A stretch of DNA of 64,000 nucleotides, taken from Rachicladosporium sp. CCFEE 5018. Its lineage: Eukaryota; Ascomycota; Dothideomycetes; Cladosporiales; Cladosporiaceae. The stretch lies in contig KZ111159.1 of the NCBI GenBank assembly GCA_002077045.2, forward strand, positions 434,001 through 498,000, written 5' to 3'. The translations under genes were made by a program, and so were the position numbers. The notes beneath the pieces were generated by a model, which did not search any database, had not been told where the DNA came from, and worked only from the letters and a program-made list of their open reading frames with translations. This document shows, piece by piece, positions 41,680 through 54,721 of the stretch (position 1 is the first letter of the stretch; every line of letters begins with the position of its first letter).

Positions 41680-44600
41680 TCAAGCCGCAGCAGCGACGAG
41701 CTCCAGCGGCGCATCGTGCTCTTTCTTCATCATCTCATACGGCTGCCTCTTGACGATACCACCCGTGACAGGCAGCTGGGTGCCCATACCAGTGAGGAAC
41801 GAGTCCACGTCTCTCGCGCACTGGCGCCCCTCATTGATGCCCCACACAATCAGAGACTGTCCGCGCCTGCAGTCGCCGGCAGCGAAAACACCCTCAATGT
41901 TGGTGTTGTACTTGCCCGGCGGGGTCTTGATGTTCTTCCGGGCGTCCTTCTCAATGATGCCCTCCAGAACCTTCTCCTCAGGCCCAAGGAAACCCATGGA
42001 CAGCAGCACAAGGTCAGCGGGGAACAGCTCCTCGCTGCCCTCGACTTGCTTCATGTCCCAGCCGCCGGAAGCGGTTTTGGTCCACTCCACGCGCACAGTG
42101 TTGATGCCTGTCACCTTGCCCTCATCGTTGCCAACAAAGTCCTTGGACATGATGCAGTACTCGCGCGGGTCCTTACCCATGTGTGTCTTCACCTCTGTGT
42201 GACCGTAGTCAACACGGTAGATGCGAGGCCACTGTGGCCAAGGGTTGTCACGCGCACGCTCTGGTGGCGGCTGGGGAAGGAGCTCGAAGTTGATGACGCT
42301 CTTGGCGCCGTGGCGAACAGATGTACCGATACAATCGTTGCCAGTGTCACCACCGCCGATGACAATGACGTTCTTGCCCTTGGCGGAGATGTAGGCGTTG
42401 TCGGCGAGCTCAGTGTCAAGCAGGGACTTCGTGTTCTTGTGCAAAAATTGCATGGCGAAGTGGATGCCCTCCAAGCTGCGTTTCGGGATTGGCAGGTCGC
42501 GCGGAACCGTAGCACCAGTCGCGCAAACAACCGCATCGTTCTCCTTCCGCAGAGAGGCTAAAGTGACATCGCCGTCACCGACGAAGCAGTTGGTCACATA
42601 CTTTACGCCCTCAGCACCCATGAAGTCAACGCGGCGCTGGACCACGTTCTTGTCCAACTTCATGTTAGGAATGCCGTACATGAGAAGCCCACCAATCCGG
42701 TCGCTTCTCTCATAGACCGTGACGTCGTGACCGGCTTTGTTGAGCTGGTCTGCAGTAGCAAGACCGGCCGGACCAGATCCAATGACAGCCACCTTCTTGC
42801 CGCTTCGCCACTGAGGTGGAGAGGGGATCATCCAGCCCATCTCGAACCCACGGTCAATGATCGCGCACTCAATGGACTTGATGCCCACCGGATCCTCGTT
42901 GATGCCGAGAACGCAGGCACCCTCGCAGGGTGCTGGGCACACACGACCAGTGAACTCCGGGAAGTTGTTTGTCATGAGCAGGCGGTTCAGGGCGTCCCGC
43001 CACTGGCCGGCAAACACCAATTCGTTCCATTTAGGGATAATGTTGGAGATCGGGCAGCCAGTATCGGACTGGCAGAAGGGTACACCGCAGTCCATGCATC
43101 GGGCGGTCTGGTACTTGAGCTCGTCCTCAGTCAGACGAGTCGACAGCTCTCCCCAGTCACGAGTCCGGGTCTTCGCAGAGCGATACTTCTCAGCACGCCT
43201 CTGGTACTTCATGAAGCCCTTGGTCTTGTCAAGCACAAGGGCAGAACGCTTCTTCTCGACAGCGCCGTCCTGAATACTTTCCTCGATGTCGCCGATCTTC
43301 TCCTTGTGCGGGTCCTTGGCCTCCTTTTCGTTCTCCTTCTTCTTGGACTCCTCGTGCAGCTCACGAACAGCGTTGCCGGGAAGGATAGGCAGAGGGTACT
43401 CAGCCTTTTTGGCCTCAGCGGCCTTCTTGGCCTCCTCAAGCATGACGCGCTTGTAGTCAGTCGGCAGGACCTTGACGAAGCGAGGCAGAGCACGGGTGAA
43501 GTCTAGCAGAATGCGGGCAGCAAGCTCAGAGCCAGTGTAGTGGTGGTGATCCTCGATGAGCCCACGGAGGAAGGAGATCTCCTGGGGATCCTCAACACCG
43601 GACAGCTCAACCATCTCCTGATTGACCTTGCCCTCGAAGTCCTGGTGGATGTCGAGCACGTAGGCGATACCACCAGACATGCCAGCCGCGAAGTTGCGTC
43701 CAGTGCTGCCAAGAACCAAGATGCGACCACCAGTCATATACTCGCAGCCGTGGTCACCGACACCCTCAACAACGGCAGTGACACCGGAGTTGCGGACGGC
43801 AAAGCGCTCGGCGGCAACACCGCGGAAGAAGCAAGTGCCGCTCGTTGCACCGTAAAGGCACACGTTGCCGATGATGATGTTCTCCTCAGCCTTAAATACG
43901 GATGTGCGAGGAGGGTAGACGATCAGGCGTCCACCAGACAGACCCTTTCCTACGTAGTCGTTGGCGTCACCCTCGAGCTCCAGAGTCACACCGGGTGCCA
44001 AGAAGGCACCGAACGACTGTCCAGCGGATCCTCTGATATTGGCATGGATTGTGTCCTGCGGCAAGCCCTTCTCGCCGTAGCGCTTGCTAATTTGGTAGGA
44101 GAGCGTGGCACCCATAGCGCGATCGGTGTTGACGATATCACACTCGATGCGGCAAGGCAGGCCCTTCTCAAGCGCGAGCTCGGACTCAGCGATGAGCTTG
44201 TTGTCGAGACGAACGTGCAGCTTGTGGTCCGGCTTGCGGACGTTGTATGTGGCGACGCCTGATCGCAGAGTGTGTGCCGGTGTGAGGATGAGCGACAGAT
44301 CAATGTTCTCGGTCTTCGCGTTCCTCAGATCCTCGCGGACCTTCAGCACCTCGGTGTGCCCAACCATCTCGTTGATGGTGCGAAATCCGAGCTTGGCCAT
44401 GATGGCACGCAGCTCGTTGGCGATGTAGTAGAAGAAGTTTATGACATGCTCCGGAGTACCCTTAAACTTCTTGCGAAGCTCGGGGTCTTGGGAGGCGATA
44501 CCAACCGGGCAGGTGTTCACTGGGTAAGAAGTTAGCAAACGAGCTTTCGTTGTCGTATGCGGAATTCTGTGCGAAATCTGTGGCGCAACTTACAATGGCA

Positions 44601-47600
44601 CTTCCTCATCATGATACATCCCATTGCAATGAGAGGCGTGGTCGCGAAACCCCACTCTTCAGCACCGAGCAGGCAGGCGATCGCCACATCGCGACCAGTG
44701 CGGATCTGTCCATCAGTCTGGACGATGACACGTCCACGGAGATCGTTCAACACCAGCGTCTGGTGAGTCTCCGCGAGGCCAAGCTCCCATGGTAGACCAG
44801 CGTACTTGATGCCGGTCCATCGTGAAGCACCAGTACCACCATCGTGGCCGGAGATCAGGATGTGATCGGCCTTAGCCTTTGCGACACCAGAAGCGACGAT
44901 GCCGACGCCGGTCTCGGACACCAGCTTGACTGACACGCGAGCACGCGGGTTGGAGCACTTCAGGTCGTAGATCAACTGCTTCAGATCCTCAATGGAGTAG
45001 ATGTCGTGATGCGGTGGCGGCGAAATCAAGCCAACACCAGGAGTGGAGTGACGTGTCCGCGCAATCGGTCCAGAGACCTTGTGGCCAGGTAACTCACCAC
45101 CCTCACCGGGCTTAGCGCCCTGAGCCATCTTGATCTGGAGCTCATCGGAATCCGCTAGGTAGTTGGACGTTACACCGAAACGTCCAGATGCGATCTGCTT
45201 GATGGCTGATCGCATGGTATCGCCGTTCTCGAGCGGCAAGCTTCGCTCTGGATCCTCACCACCTTCGCCTGTGTTGGACTTGCCGCCAAGTCTGTTCATG
45301 GCGACTGCAAGCGTGGAGTGTGACTCCATTGAGATGGAGCCATAAGACATGGCGCCAGTGACGAAGCGTCGAACGATCTCGCTCCACGGCTCGACTTGGT
45401 CGATTGGAATGGGCTGGTATGACTCGAAGTCGAAGTCAAGCAGACCGCGGAGTGTGCAGTTCTTGATCGACTCGTAGGCAGACTTGGAGTATGCCTCGTA
45501 GGACTTGTCGTTCTTGGTGCGCACAGCATCCTGGATGTTGGCGATGGACGTCGGGTCGTTGATGTGGGCCTCGCCACCATCACGCCAATGGTACTCGCCG
45601 GTTTCAGCCAAACCTGGGATCTCCTGGATGTGGCGGCTCGGGAAGCCCATGGAGTGGAGCGCGAACGCGTCCTGGGCAATGAGTTCAAAGGTCATACCGC
45701 GAATGCGCGTGGCCGTGCCCGTGAAGCAGCGGTCGACAACGGTGTCGTCAACACCCAGAGCTTCGAAGATCTGGGCACCCTTGTAACTCTGAAGCGTGGA
45801 GATACCCATCTTGCTCATGACCTTGAGAATGCCACCATCGCAGGAGTGCTTGTAGTTGCCTATGAGCTGCTCGCCGGTCATGTTCTTCCGGATCAGGCCC
45901 TCGCGGCTGAGCTTGAGTATGCACTCGATGGCGAGGTATGGACAGATGGCATCGGCACCGTATCCGATGAGGACACACATGTGATGCACCTCTCGTGCCT
46001 CAGCGGTCTCGACCACAAGAGCAGCCTGTGATCGCCACCTGTTTCGCACTAGATGGTGGTGGACCATGCCAGTCGCCAGCAGCGAAGACACAGACACACG
46101 CTCAGCCGAAGTCTTGCGATCGGAGAGGATCAACACCTTATGTCCATCCTCGATGGCCTTCGTAGCATCATCGTTGATGCGGTCAAGTGCGTCAAGGTAG
46201 CCTTGAACGCCCTTCGATTTCTCGAAGGTGATGTCAATGGTCGTCACAGTCCAGTCAGAATGAAGCGTTGTGATCTTTGTCAAGGCATTGAATTCCTCGA
46301 TGGACAGCATCGGCGAGGGAAGGAACAGCCTGTGGCATTGCTCCTTGTTCATCTCCAGAAGGTTGCCCTGTGGCCCGACGTACGAACCTAGCGACATGAC
46401 AACGGCTTCACGAATAGGGTCGATTGGAGGGTTCGTGACCTGAGCGAAGAGTTGACGGAAATACTCGAACAGCAGACGAGGCTGCTGAGCAAGGCAGGCC
46501 AGAGGCGCATCGTTACCCATGGATCCAAGTGCTTCCTTCGAGTCGGCGGCCATCGGTGCCAGCACGAGGGTGACCTGCTCGAGCGAGTAACCGAAGGCCT
46601 TCAGCCTCGGGTCGGACTGAACCAGGTCTGCGGAAAGCTGGTGCGAGAGATCGACACCCTTCTCTGTCAACTTTTTGAAAATGTCAGGCATAACCAGAAG
46701 CTGGGAGTCAAGCCAGCCTCTGAAGTCCTGTCGGCTGGAAACCTTCTCCTTCAGTTCTGCATCGTCTACAATACGGCCAGCGACAGTGTCGACCAGTAGC
46801 ATGCGTCCGGGCTGCAGACGGCCCTTCTGAATGATTGTGTGTGGCTCGACTGCGATCGTACCAACCTCGGACGCGCAAATGATGCGGTCATCGTCAGTCA
46901 CGTAGTATCTGCAAGGCCGAAGACCGTTACGATCAAGGGTAGCGCCGCAGTATCGTCCGTCAGAGAAGGTCAGCAGTGCTGGACCATCCCATGGCTCCAT
47001 CTGGCAAGCTGCCCACTCGTAGAATGCCTGCTTTGCAGGGTCGAGTGAATCATTACCCTGCCATGCCTCTGGCACCATCAGCATCACAGCCTCTGGAAGC
47101 GAGAGCACCCCGTTGATAACGAGGAGCTCCAGCACATTGTCGAAAGCAGCCGAGTCAGATCCACCGTCCTCGATGATCGGGTACAGCTTCTCAAGCTCGT
47201 CGCCGAATGCCTCAGACTTGAGGAGGCCCTCTCGTGCGCGCATCCAGTTCTTGTTGCCTCGCAGCGTGTTGATCTCGCCGTTGTGAGCTGCCCATCGAAG
47301 CGGCTGTGCGCGATCCCACGAAGGGAATGTGTTGGTCGAGAAGCGCGAGTGCACAAGCGCAAAATGACCCTCGTAGTCGACATTCACCAAGTCGTGGTAG
47401 TACTCGTACACCTGCACTGGGGAAAGCTGGCCCTTGTACACGATGTTCCTGTTGCTGAGCGAGCAGAGATAGAACCAGTTATGCAGTCCAATCACGTGCG
47501 TCGCGCGCTTCCTGAGCACGTACAGCTGGCGCTCGAAGTATCGCTCGTCGTACTCGACGTCCCAAGACTCCTTGGGCGCGTTCTCTGAGCCGTATGCAGT

Positions 47601-48233
47601 CTTTAGCACAACGAAAGGTTGCAGTATGACTGGCTCACGAGACCTGGCGGCAGGGCCAAGCAGTGTTGAATCCTTTGGTACCTCTCGCCATCCGAGCACT
47701 CTGAGATCCAGCGAATCTGCGATATCCTCGAATGTGTCAAGTGTCTCCTTCAGCTTCTCTTCCTCGGGCTTGAAAAATACGTTTCCGACTGCGTACTGGC
47801 CAAGCGCTGGCAGCTTGAATCCTTGCTCCCTCTCGAAGTTCTTGACGAAGAACTTATGTGGGATCGAAGTCATCACTCCAGCACCGTCTCCGTCGCGTGC
47901 ATCGGAACCCACCGCGCCTCGATGGGTCATGTTGCATAGCAAGCTTCGAGCTGGCAATTGTCAGCATTTTTGCGCTCATATCCTAGGAGGCTATTACTCA
48001 CCATCTTTCACGATCTTGTGGCTCGCCACACCCTTGATGTGGGCGGCGAAACCAACACCGCACGCATCCTTCTCAAGCTCCGGGTCGTAAAGACCCTGCT
48101 TGAGCGGTAGAGCACCAGCCCATGATTTATTCTCTGGTGTATTCTGGTATGGGTAAATATTCGCAGGTTGGTCTTCGATCTCTTCGTCAATCGTACGCTC
48201 TTCTACATGGTCGGCGAAGGAGACTTTGCCCAT
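41680..48233 (-). CDS. GLT1: Glutamate synthase (GOGAT), NADH/NADPH type, single polypeptide
   Basis: Three exons (48233-48002, 47950-44594, 44519-41680) sum to 6429 nt, giving 2142 residues. GOGAT converts glutamine plus 2-oxoglutarate to two glutamate, the second step of ammonium assimilation. A 57-residue leader precedes the catalytic Cys58 in KDACGVGF, the usual cleaved propeptide of this Ntn glutaminase. Then follow the amidotransferase domain, central domain, FMN/(3Fe-4S) synthase domain ([27 protein letters not shown], and the [19 protein letters not shown] cluster), the GXGXG helix domain, and the fused small-subunit domain with Fe-S cysteines ([18 protein letters not shown]) and two nucleotide-binding motifs ([19 protein letters not shown]). 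Introns of 51 and 74 nt; the second sits within the cysteine cluster. Length is normal for fungi. Confidence 0.98.
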
Positions 48234-50621
48234 CCTATCGGCAAGAAGCCGATTAAGTGGGGGTCTGGGTGTTCTTCAGGGCGCTGACTAGCTGGTAGCG
48301 ATGTTGCTGCTGAGTATGCTTTGGGAAGTATGCTATTATCGCGGCTGGAGGTGGAGAGTGTCAGTGAGAAATTTTCTCGATCGCGTCCTAGGCTGCAAGG
48401 TGAAATCACGGCGAGGCCGAGCGATTCTGACACGATTGGCGAAGTGCCGCGTTCGTGAATGAGTAAGGCAGTCGATCGAATGCAGATCGCTGGACCTCGC
48501 TGGCGTGCAGGTATATCGCTGGTCTCGGGTGTTGGTCGAGTCGTAATGGTGCCAGTCGCGTTTTGAAGAGCGGTGCTTGTGGTAGGCTGGTCGAGCACTA
48601 TGCACGAGGAAAGGGATCTCGATGGATCTCGTGCAAGAGAGAAAAACACCAGATGACTTTATCAGACCAATGGCGGGGTCGATCTCTCGTGGAGATGGAG
48701 GAGGACGTGACTTCACGAGGGCGACGGCGAGTGACGACTTACCAAACTGCAACGATGTGATCTTCTCTCCTTCCGCTCGAGTATACTGTGGCGACGATAT
48801 TGAAGGTGGGTGGGAGAGGTGCGAGGAGCTGGAGTGTTTCCGGTAGCGGACGTGGCGGGCCTTTTCTTTTCGCTGTGGTGGAGACTCTACTAGCGCCGAA
48901 CTGAAGACAACAGCGCGGTGGTCTCGATTGGGCGGCCAGGCAGTCTACCGTTGCCCAGGTTTGCGGAGTCGCTGCGTCCGTACGCGATCTACTCAGTCAT
49001 CTGTATGTGTTGACTTGGAAGCGACTTGCATGGTCTTCACAGGCGATGGATTATCGTGGACAGACACACATGGAGTAGCATTTGCACGGTAGAATTTCGC
49101 GAAGCTTCGCCGGCCTCGGCCTCTCAGACTCGAGGTCGCTCGTTGAGATGCTCCTCTACGACATTGGCAGTGGCATTTGCCTGTTGATCTAGCGAAGGAG
49201 GGCTTCACCATCTGTACGACTCTTTCGCATGGTACGATTGATCGTGCGACGGTCCCTTGCCCTACAGATCTCCCAGCCATCAATCCCATGTTTCCTCCCA
49301 CCCACCCCAAAGCTACCCCAGCCTGTCTCGCGAGCCGCTAAGCCTTTACCTCGCAGTTACACGCCCACTAAGCAACAAACTACGCATTCTCATTTGCCAA
49401 TTCAATCTCTGGATGAATTCAGTTTCGCAGCGTCGTGCCCGACGCGCGAGCGGGGCGTTTTGCTGCAAGATCTGCCGCTTTGCCCGCGCGCTGTCATAGG
49501 TTGGGTGGATCTGGTGTTTTCTTCGTTCGCAGCGATGTGCAGCAAAGCGTGGAGGAGAAGAGTTTGTTGTGTGGGGTCATTGCTTGCAGTCACTTGCCGT
49601 CAGCGTGTCTTATCGCAGACATGTGAGAGGCCTGGAGGTTTGGGTTGTGAAATTGGATTTCGCGGAGATGTGTGCTGTGTAGGGGCTCTGCGCTTACTGC
49701 GTTGATGGAGGCGATCTCCAACATCAAGCTACTACAGTACATGTCGTACGACCTTTCAAATTGGTCACACGAGATGATGGTGCGACCCCATTCGAACTCT
49801 TGGCAGAACGATGGTGAGCGACGCGACTCGTTCTTCAGTACTGTAATGTTCGTCTGGAGTCGCTATCGGCAGAACTCGGAGGGTTGACAAGTCCATCACG
49901 CTCCAGCACAAGATCCGCAGGCGGGATCTGATCAGCACTCGGGCTTCCGCCTGTGTGTATGATGTGCAGCGGCGTGGTGTGCAGGATCATGATCGTCTCG
50001 ATCCTCATATCGGCCGATGTCGGGCTGGGATGAGGCTGAAAAGTGGTTTTTGCCTTAAGCGTGGATGCGGCTATTGCGGCCATCTGCCGAGCCGACTTTT
50101 GACTGCAGCGATTCAGGTGAAAGCAGCACCAACTTGTGAACATACGAAATACTACTTCTGATGTACTGTTCGGCCTTCATTCAGATTCATCAGACCTTAA
50201 GATGCGAAAATTGGAACAGCGAGTGAGACGAGCCTCGAACAAGATCTGGCACACAGCGTTGAGCCATCAAGGACACGACTAGGTATAGACGCATAGCTAC
50301 TGACTGGCGATGCAACCATCTTTCAATGACTCCGTGGAATCCAGAAGTGACTCAAAGGCATGCAACTTCCCTGTCTACGCAAGTCTCAAGTCCTTCCGTC
50401 CAGTGTGCCGGAGGTAGAACCCAGTGAGACATAACGAAAGCCAGTTCGCCCAGCTCGCTGTCTATCCTACGCAGACCCAAGGTGCACCCGCTATGCGTGG
50501 ACAAATGCTTTTTGTGTTGCCCGTAACCATTGATGTGCTCATTTGGATCTATACGAAGGTGTTAGCACATATGCAGACTGGCCCCGTTACCCCGATACCA
50601 ACGTACTGTCTATGAACGCGC
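48234..50621. other. 2.4 kb spacer without a clear gene
   Basis: Upstream of GLT1 and downstream of CHZ1. The longest frame (49229-49705, 158 codons) starts near an ATG but has no domain, has a Cys/Arg-rich composition and is overlapped by other frames. The first few hundred bases should hold the GLT1 promoter. Nothing else was recognised. Confidence 0.45.
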
Positions 50622-51065
50622 TTACTCCTCCATCTTGTCACCGTCCTCCTCCGGGTCCTCAAAGTCATCATCATCGTCCTCATCGTCGTCCTCCTCCATG
50701 TTCTTCGCAGCCTCCGCGAAATCGATGTTCTTCCCGCGCGTGCGGCTACCAACAATGTTAGTCTCGTCGATCTCCTCCATGTTATCGTCGTCAGCCTCCT
50801 CGACATCGCCTGTCATGTTGTTAGCTATGCGCTTAGCTGCGCCAGTGCTGAGTGAGCATACCGTGATCCTACATCAGTGTTAGCAAACGGGATCAGTAAC
50901 TAGATTCAGGCCAATGCGCACTTCAGCCGCCGAGTCCTCCTCACTCTCATCATCATCCTCCTCAATCTCGGCCGCCTTGCCCTTGCCCTTGCCGATGCTC
51001 TCAGGCGCACCCATCTGGTGGTCCTCGCTGGCCTTTGCGGATGGGTCTTGGATGGAGTCGCTCAT
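50622..51065 (-). CDS. CHZ1: H2A.Z-H2B histone chaperone Chz1
   Basis: Three exons: 51065-50922, a 7-nt microexon 50868-50862, and 50809-50622, with introns of 53 and 52 nt, giving 112 residues. Chz1 escorts H2A.Z-H2B dimers to the SWR1 remodeller. The middle contains the CHZ motif (EEIDETNIVGSRTRGKNIDF), preceded and followed by Asp/Glu-rich runs typical of the family. The microexon adds GAT CAC G; skipping it breaks the frame before the CHZ motif, so it is needed. Donors are GTGCGC and GTATGC; acceptors are TGTAG and GACAG. The gene diverges from CTF4 across 281 bp. Confidence 0.92.
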
Positions 51066-51346
51066 GGTTGCGATTTTGTAAGGACTTTTGAGTTTTTCCG
51101 GCGAGGGAATATGGAGGCTTTGCGGTGAAGAATATATGCGAGAGTGAGTGTGAGGTCAGATAGTGTTTTGAAGTCGCGAATCAAATGTTGGTGGAGCTGT
51201 TTGGTGCGGCGCTTCGCCAAACGCGTGGATCGGAACTCTTCCGCATTTCAATTTACGCGTGCTGGACGCGTCCCTCGGTCTTGTCTCTCGCGATATCTGT
51301 CTGGAAGATAACGGATTGTACCTGCCCCAAGCACAGCAACTTCGCA
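51066..51346. promoter_or_regulatory. Compact divergent CHZ1/CTF4 promoter
   Basis: Only 281 bp separate the two outward-facing start codons. Two ACGCGT sites occur (about 51220 and 51265), matching the core of the MluI cell-cycle box bound by MBF in yeasts. That fits a replication factor and a histone chaperone, but the functional link is inference. Confidence 0.5.
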
Positions 51347-54051
51347 ATGGCGACTAGACTAAGAAGCAGACCGGCTCGTAAGTCCACTGACAATTCAAAT
51401 CATGGCGGTACTAATCATGAGCAGACGCCCCTGGACCAACGTTCTGCAGCTACATTCCTAATGGCAGCAAGCTCGTGACCGTCGGACCAAACAGCGCCTT
51501 CAGGATCTTCCAACACGGCTCGAACGACGAGCCAGCGATCATCGATGTGCCCACGGACTCGCATCTGGCGGTGGCAGCGAAGAATGACTTCTTCGTGGCG
51601 GGAGCAGAGGATGGCTCCGTCACGAAATACTTTCTGGCTACCAATGCCATGGATCAGATCCTGGTCCGGTGTACGATGCCGATCAGAGACTTAGCGCTGT
51701 CGCCTGATGGTCTCTGGTGCGCAGTCGCAAGCGAGTGAGTAAGTTCGCAATCCATCACCGATCCAACGCTGATTCACCAACAGCGAGCTCGAAGTCAAAG
51801 TGGTCAATACGCGGGACATGAGCCAAGTCATGTACTGCCGAGATCAGCTACGACCAGTCAAGCATGTATCGTTCGACTACAGCGGGTCTTTGTTGGCGGT
51901 CTCCTGCACAGACGGGATTATCTACGTGTACTCACTCAGCTCGGAACTGCCGCAGCTCGTAAGGCGAGTGGATGGACTCATCCCTACGCTCGAAGGCGAT
52001 GCCGAGGCGAGCGCAAAGGCTGTCTGGCATCCAGATGGTCGAGCATTCGGCGCGCCTACCGTGTCGAAAGGTGACACCAAGCAATGCGTGGATCTGTGCT
52101 CAACAACACTGACCTTCTGCAGACTTTCAAGTCATGTCACGCAGTGACTGGTCACCTCAGAGGGCGTTCAAGGGACACACTTCGGACATCACAGCCGCAG
52201 CTTGGTCTCCCAATGGTGCGCTGCTCGCCACATCGAGCAAAGACAAAGCCCTGATCCTGTGGGACACCCGCACGCAAAAGATCTTGAAGAGGTGTGCATA
52301 GTCTTACCCAGCGTCACGCCGATCACGCTAATCAATGAGGCAGATATGACAGCGTGCAGAACACCATTCTCTCGATCCAATGGCATCCCACCGATAACGT
52401 GCTCTCGTACACCAACAACAACGGTGAGCTCTTCATCCGAGAGGACTTCGTGCCTGACGAGCACACTGGACTATTGAATGTCGAGCTACAGCCTGCACCT
52501 ATGAACAATCAGCCTCTATCCGAGGTATCTGGCAATGCACGGAGGCCGATCACGAATGGCCACAAGCCTGGCGGTCGAGACAACCGTGACGGTACTCCTG
52601 ATGGCTACCTAGATGATCTGCTTGGACCCGATGCGATGTCCGAAGATGGTGCAGGATTCATCGAGGATGACGATGGCGCAGGCTATGCAGAGGAGCCTAA
52701 CCGTAATGGCAAGCGAACAGCAACTGCTTTGACTGGTCCTCGTCCGAAGCGTCCGAATGGCTTCAGCAGCTTTCAGCCTCGTATCCACGAGTCTTTCCAA
52801 CCTGGCAGCACGCCATGGAAAGGCAATCGACGGTATCTCTGCCTGAATCTGATTGGTTTCGTCTGGACTGTCAACCAGGACACCCATCACACCGTCACTG
52901 TCGAGTTCTACGATCGTCACGAGCACCGTGATTTCCACTTCACCGACCCGTACAAGTATGACAAGGCGTGCCTGAACGACAAGGGTACACTGCTGTCTTG
53001 TGATGCTACTGCTGATCATCCAGCGATGCTGCAGTATAGACCGCACGAGACATGGACCTCGCGAACAGATTGGAGGACACCTCTACCTAAAGGCGAGACA
53101 GTCACGTCGATGTCTCTGAGTGACTCTTGCATCGTTGCCACTACGTCAGCAGGCTATGTGCGTGTCTACAGCCTCTTTGGGCTGCCACTTAAGGTCTACC
53201 GCCAGAAGAGCACACCAGCTGTGACATGTGCGAGCTGGCGTGACTACGTGATGACCGTGGGTAACGGTCCGGTCGGCGGCGACGGCGTGACCCGCTTGCT
53301 GTACTCGATCGAAAATGTCAAGCGTGACGAAGTATGCCAGAATGAGGACATGTTGGCACTCCCAGAAGGCGTCGAGCTACGCAGCGTCTTCTTCAGCGAC
53401 AAGGGCGATCCCTGCATCTACGACACAGAAGGCGTCCTGCTCGTTCTGAAACACTGGAGAACGCCTGGCCAAGCGCAGTGGTCACCTCTGCTTGACACGA
53501 AGACGCTTGCTCGGCTTGCAGATGGCAAGAAGGAGGAGACATACTGGCCCGTCGCCGTGGCAAACAATAAGTTCCACTGCATCATTCTCAAGGGTGGCGA
53601 AGAGTCGCCTTACTTCCCGAGACCGCTATTGTCCGACTTCGACTTCAGCATCCCGGTCAGCGACGCATCGCCGGATGACGAAGATGAACAGGAGATGTCG
53701 CACCACAAGGTCTTGGAAGAGCAGCACGCACGCTACGCCCTTCAGCACTCTCTCGCTGTCGATCTGGTGGAGAATACCAATGCGACCTCGGCGCAGAAAG
53801 CCGAGGTCCCTGCCATACAGCGAGAGGTCGACAAGGTGTTGCTGCAGCTACTTGCCAATGAATGTCGGGAGGGCGAGGACCATGGCATGAAAGCACTCGA
53901 GATTGCTACTCTGATGAGAGATCGTAGTGGGCAGATGTTGGCCGCCGCTGGCAAAGTTGCCGCGCGCTTCCAGCGTGACATCTTGGGTGAGAAGATCACG
54001 CAGCTTGCTGAGCGCAGAATGGTGGGACTGGTGGATGATGATGAGGTGTGA
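51347..54051 (+). CDS. CTF4: Replisome hub Ctf4/Mcl1/SepB (DNA polymerase alpha-binding)
   Basis: Five exons (51347-51377, 51425-51734, 51784-52070, 52123-52291, 52344-54051) sum to 2505 nt, giving 834 residues. Ctf4 (Mcl1 in fission yeast, SepB in Aspergillus, WDHD1 in animals) trimerises and tethers CMG helicase to polymerase alpha and other clients; it also supports sister-chromatid cohesion. The N-terminal third is a WD40 propeller with repeated blade signatures (FKGHTSDITAAAWSPNGALLATSSKDKALILWD). After an acidic linker, the SepB propeller domain begins about residue 403 (FQPGSTPWKGNRRYLCLNLIG). A helical C-terminal bundle ends the protein. No C-terminal HMG box is present, as usual for fungi. 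Introns are 47-52 nt and the first exon is only 31 nt. Confidence 0.96.
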
Positions 54052-54721
54052 GGCGCGACACAATTGCCTTGCACTATTTTTGCCTGTTTGTTCACCAAGC
54101 GATAGGGGTACTTGTACGTATACTGCGACCCGGCGTCACAGCATAGCCCCCTAGGCACGTGCTCGATCGGCCATCATCAGTGCGCATCACGTTCGATACT
54201 AGGTCTCGATATCGAAAGCTTCCAGGCTCGCCGGCGCGCAGAGACGAGCATGGTTCACCACTGCCCGCATGCTGGCAGCGAGCAGAGCAGTGACCATTGG
54301 TTTGATACGCGACCTGGGCTGACGCTGTGAAACCCTTAGGAGCAAACAATCCCAAAGTCTGACTGCGCACCTGCGCGATTGGGGTAACACAGATTGAAGT
54401 TGCCTGAAGTGCACTACCAGGCTGCGTACTAGGATCCGCTTGCTCTTCTGACGCAGCACCGTGGCGGAAAGATCGGAGCATGGTAAGAACTGAGTGGTTC
54501 ATGTCTGCACTCCCCTACGGGCCATGGTCATCGCTGATGCCCGAGTGACACCGGGCGTGGCGGTGCGGACAGTCGCAGGTGCTATAACTCTTGTTTTCTA
54601 TTGTCGAACTCCTCGTTCTCACCGTCAAAATCATCTCGATGAACGCACGATACACAAGCGCCTTTCGACTCCTCCTGCCCTTTCATACCATCAACGTAAG
54701 TCAAATATCTGTAGAGAGCGC
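54052..54721. other. Spacer and promoter of low-complexity gene
   Basis: A 670-bp stretch without a gene. The reading frame of the next protein stays open upstream to about 54494, but the sequence there is not protein-like and the ATG at 54722 is preferred. Confidence 0.4.

Noticed and set aside
41599..44262. Long plus-strand frames antisense to glutamate synthase (up to 320 codons)
   Set aside because: They are shadows created by codon bias of GLT1; the antisense sequence shows no independent family features.
49229..49705. 158-codon open frame between GLT1 and CHZ1
   Set aside because: Cys/Arg-rich, no recognisable domain, no splice partner, and overlapped by shorter open frames.
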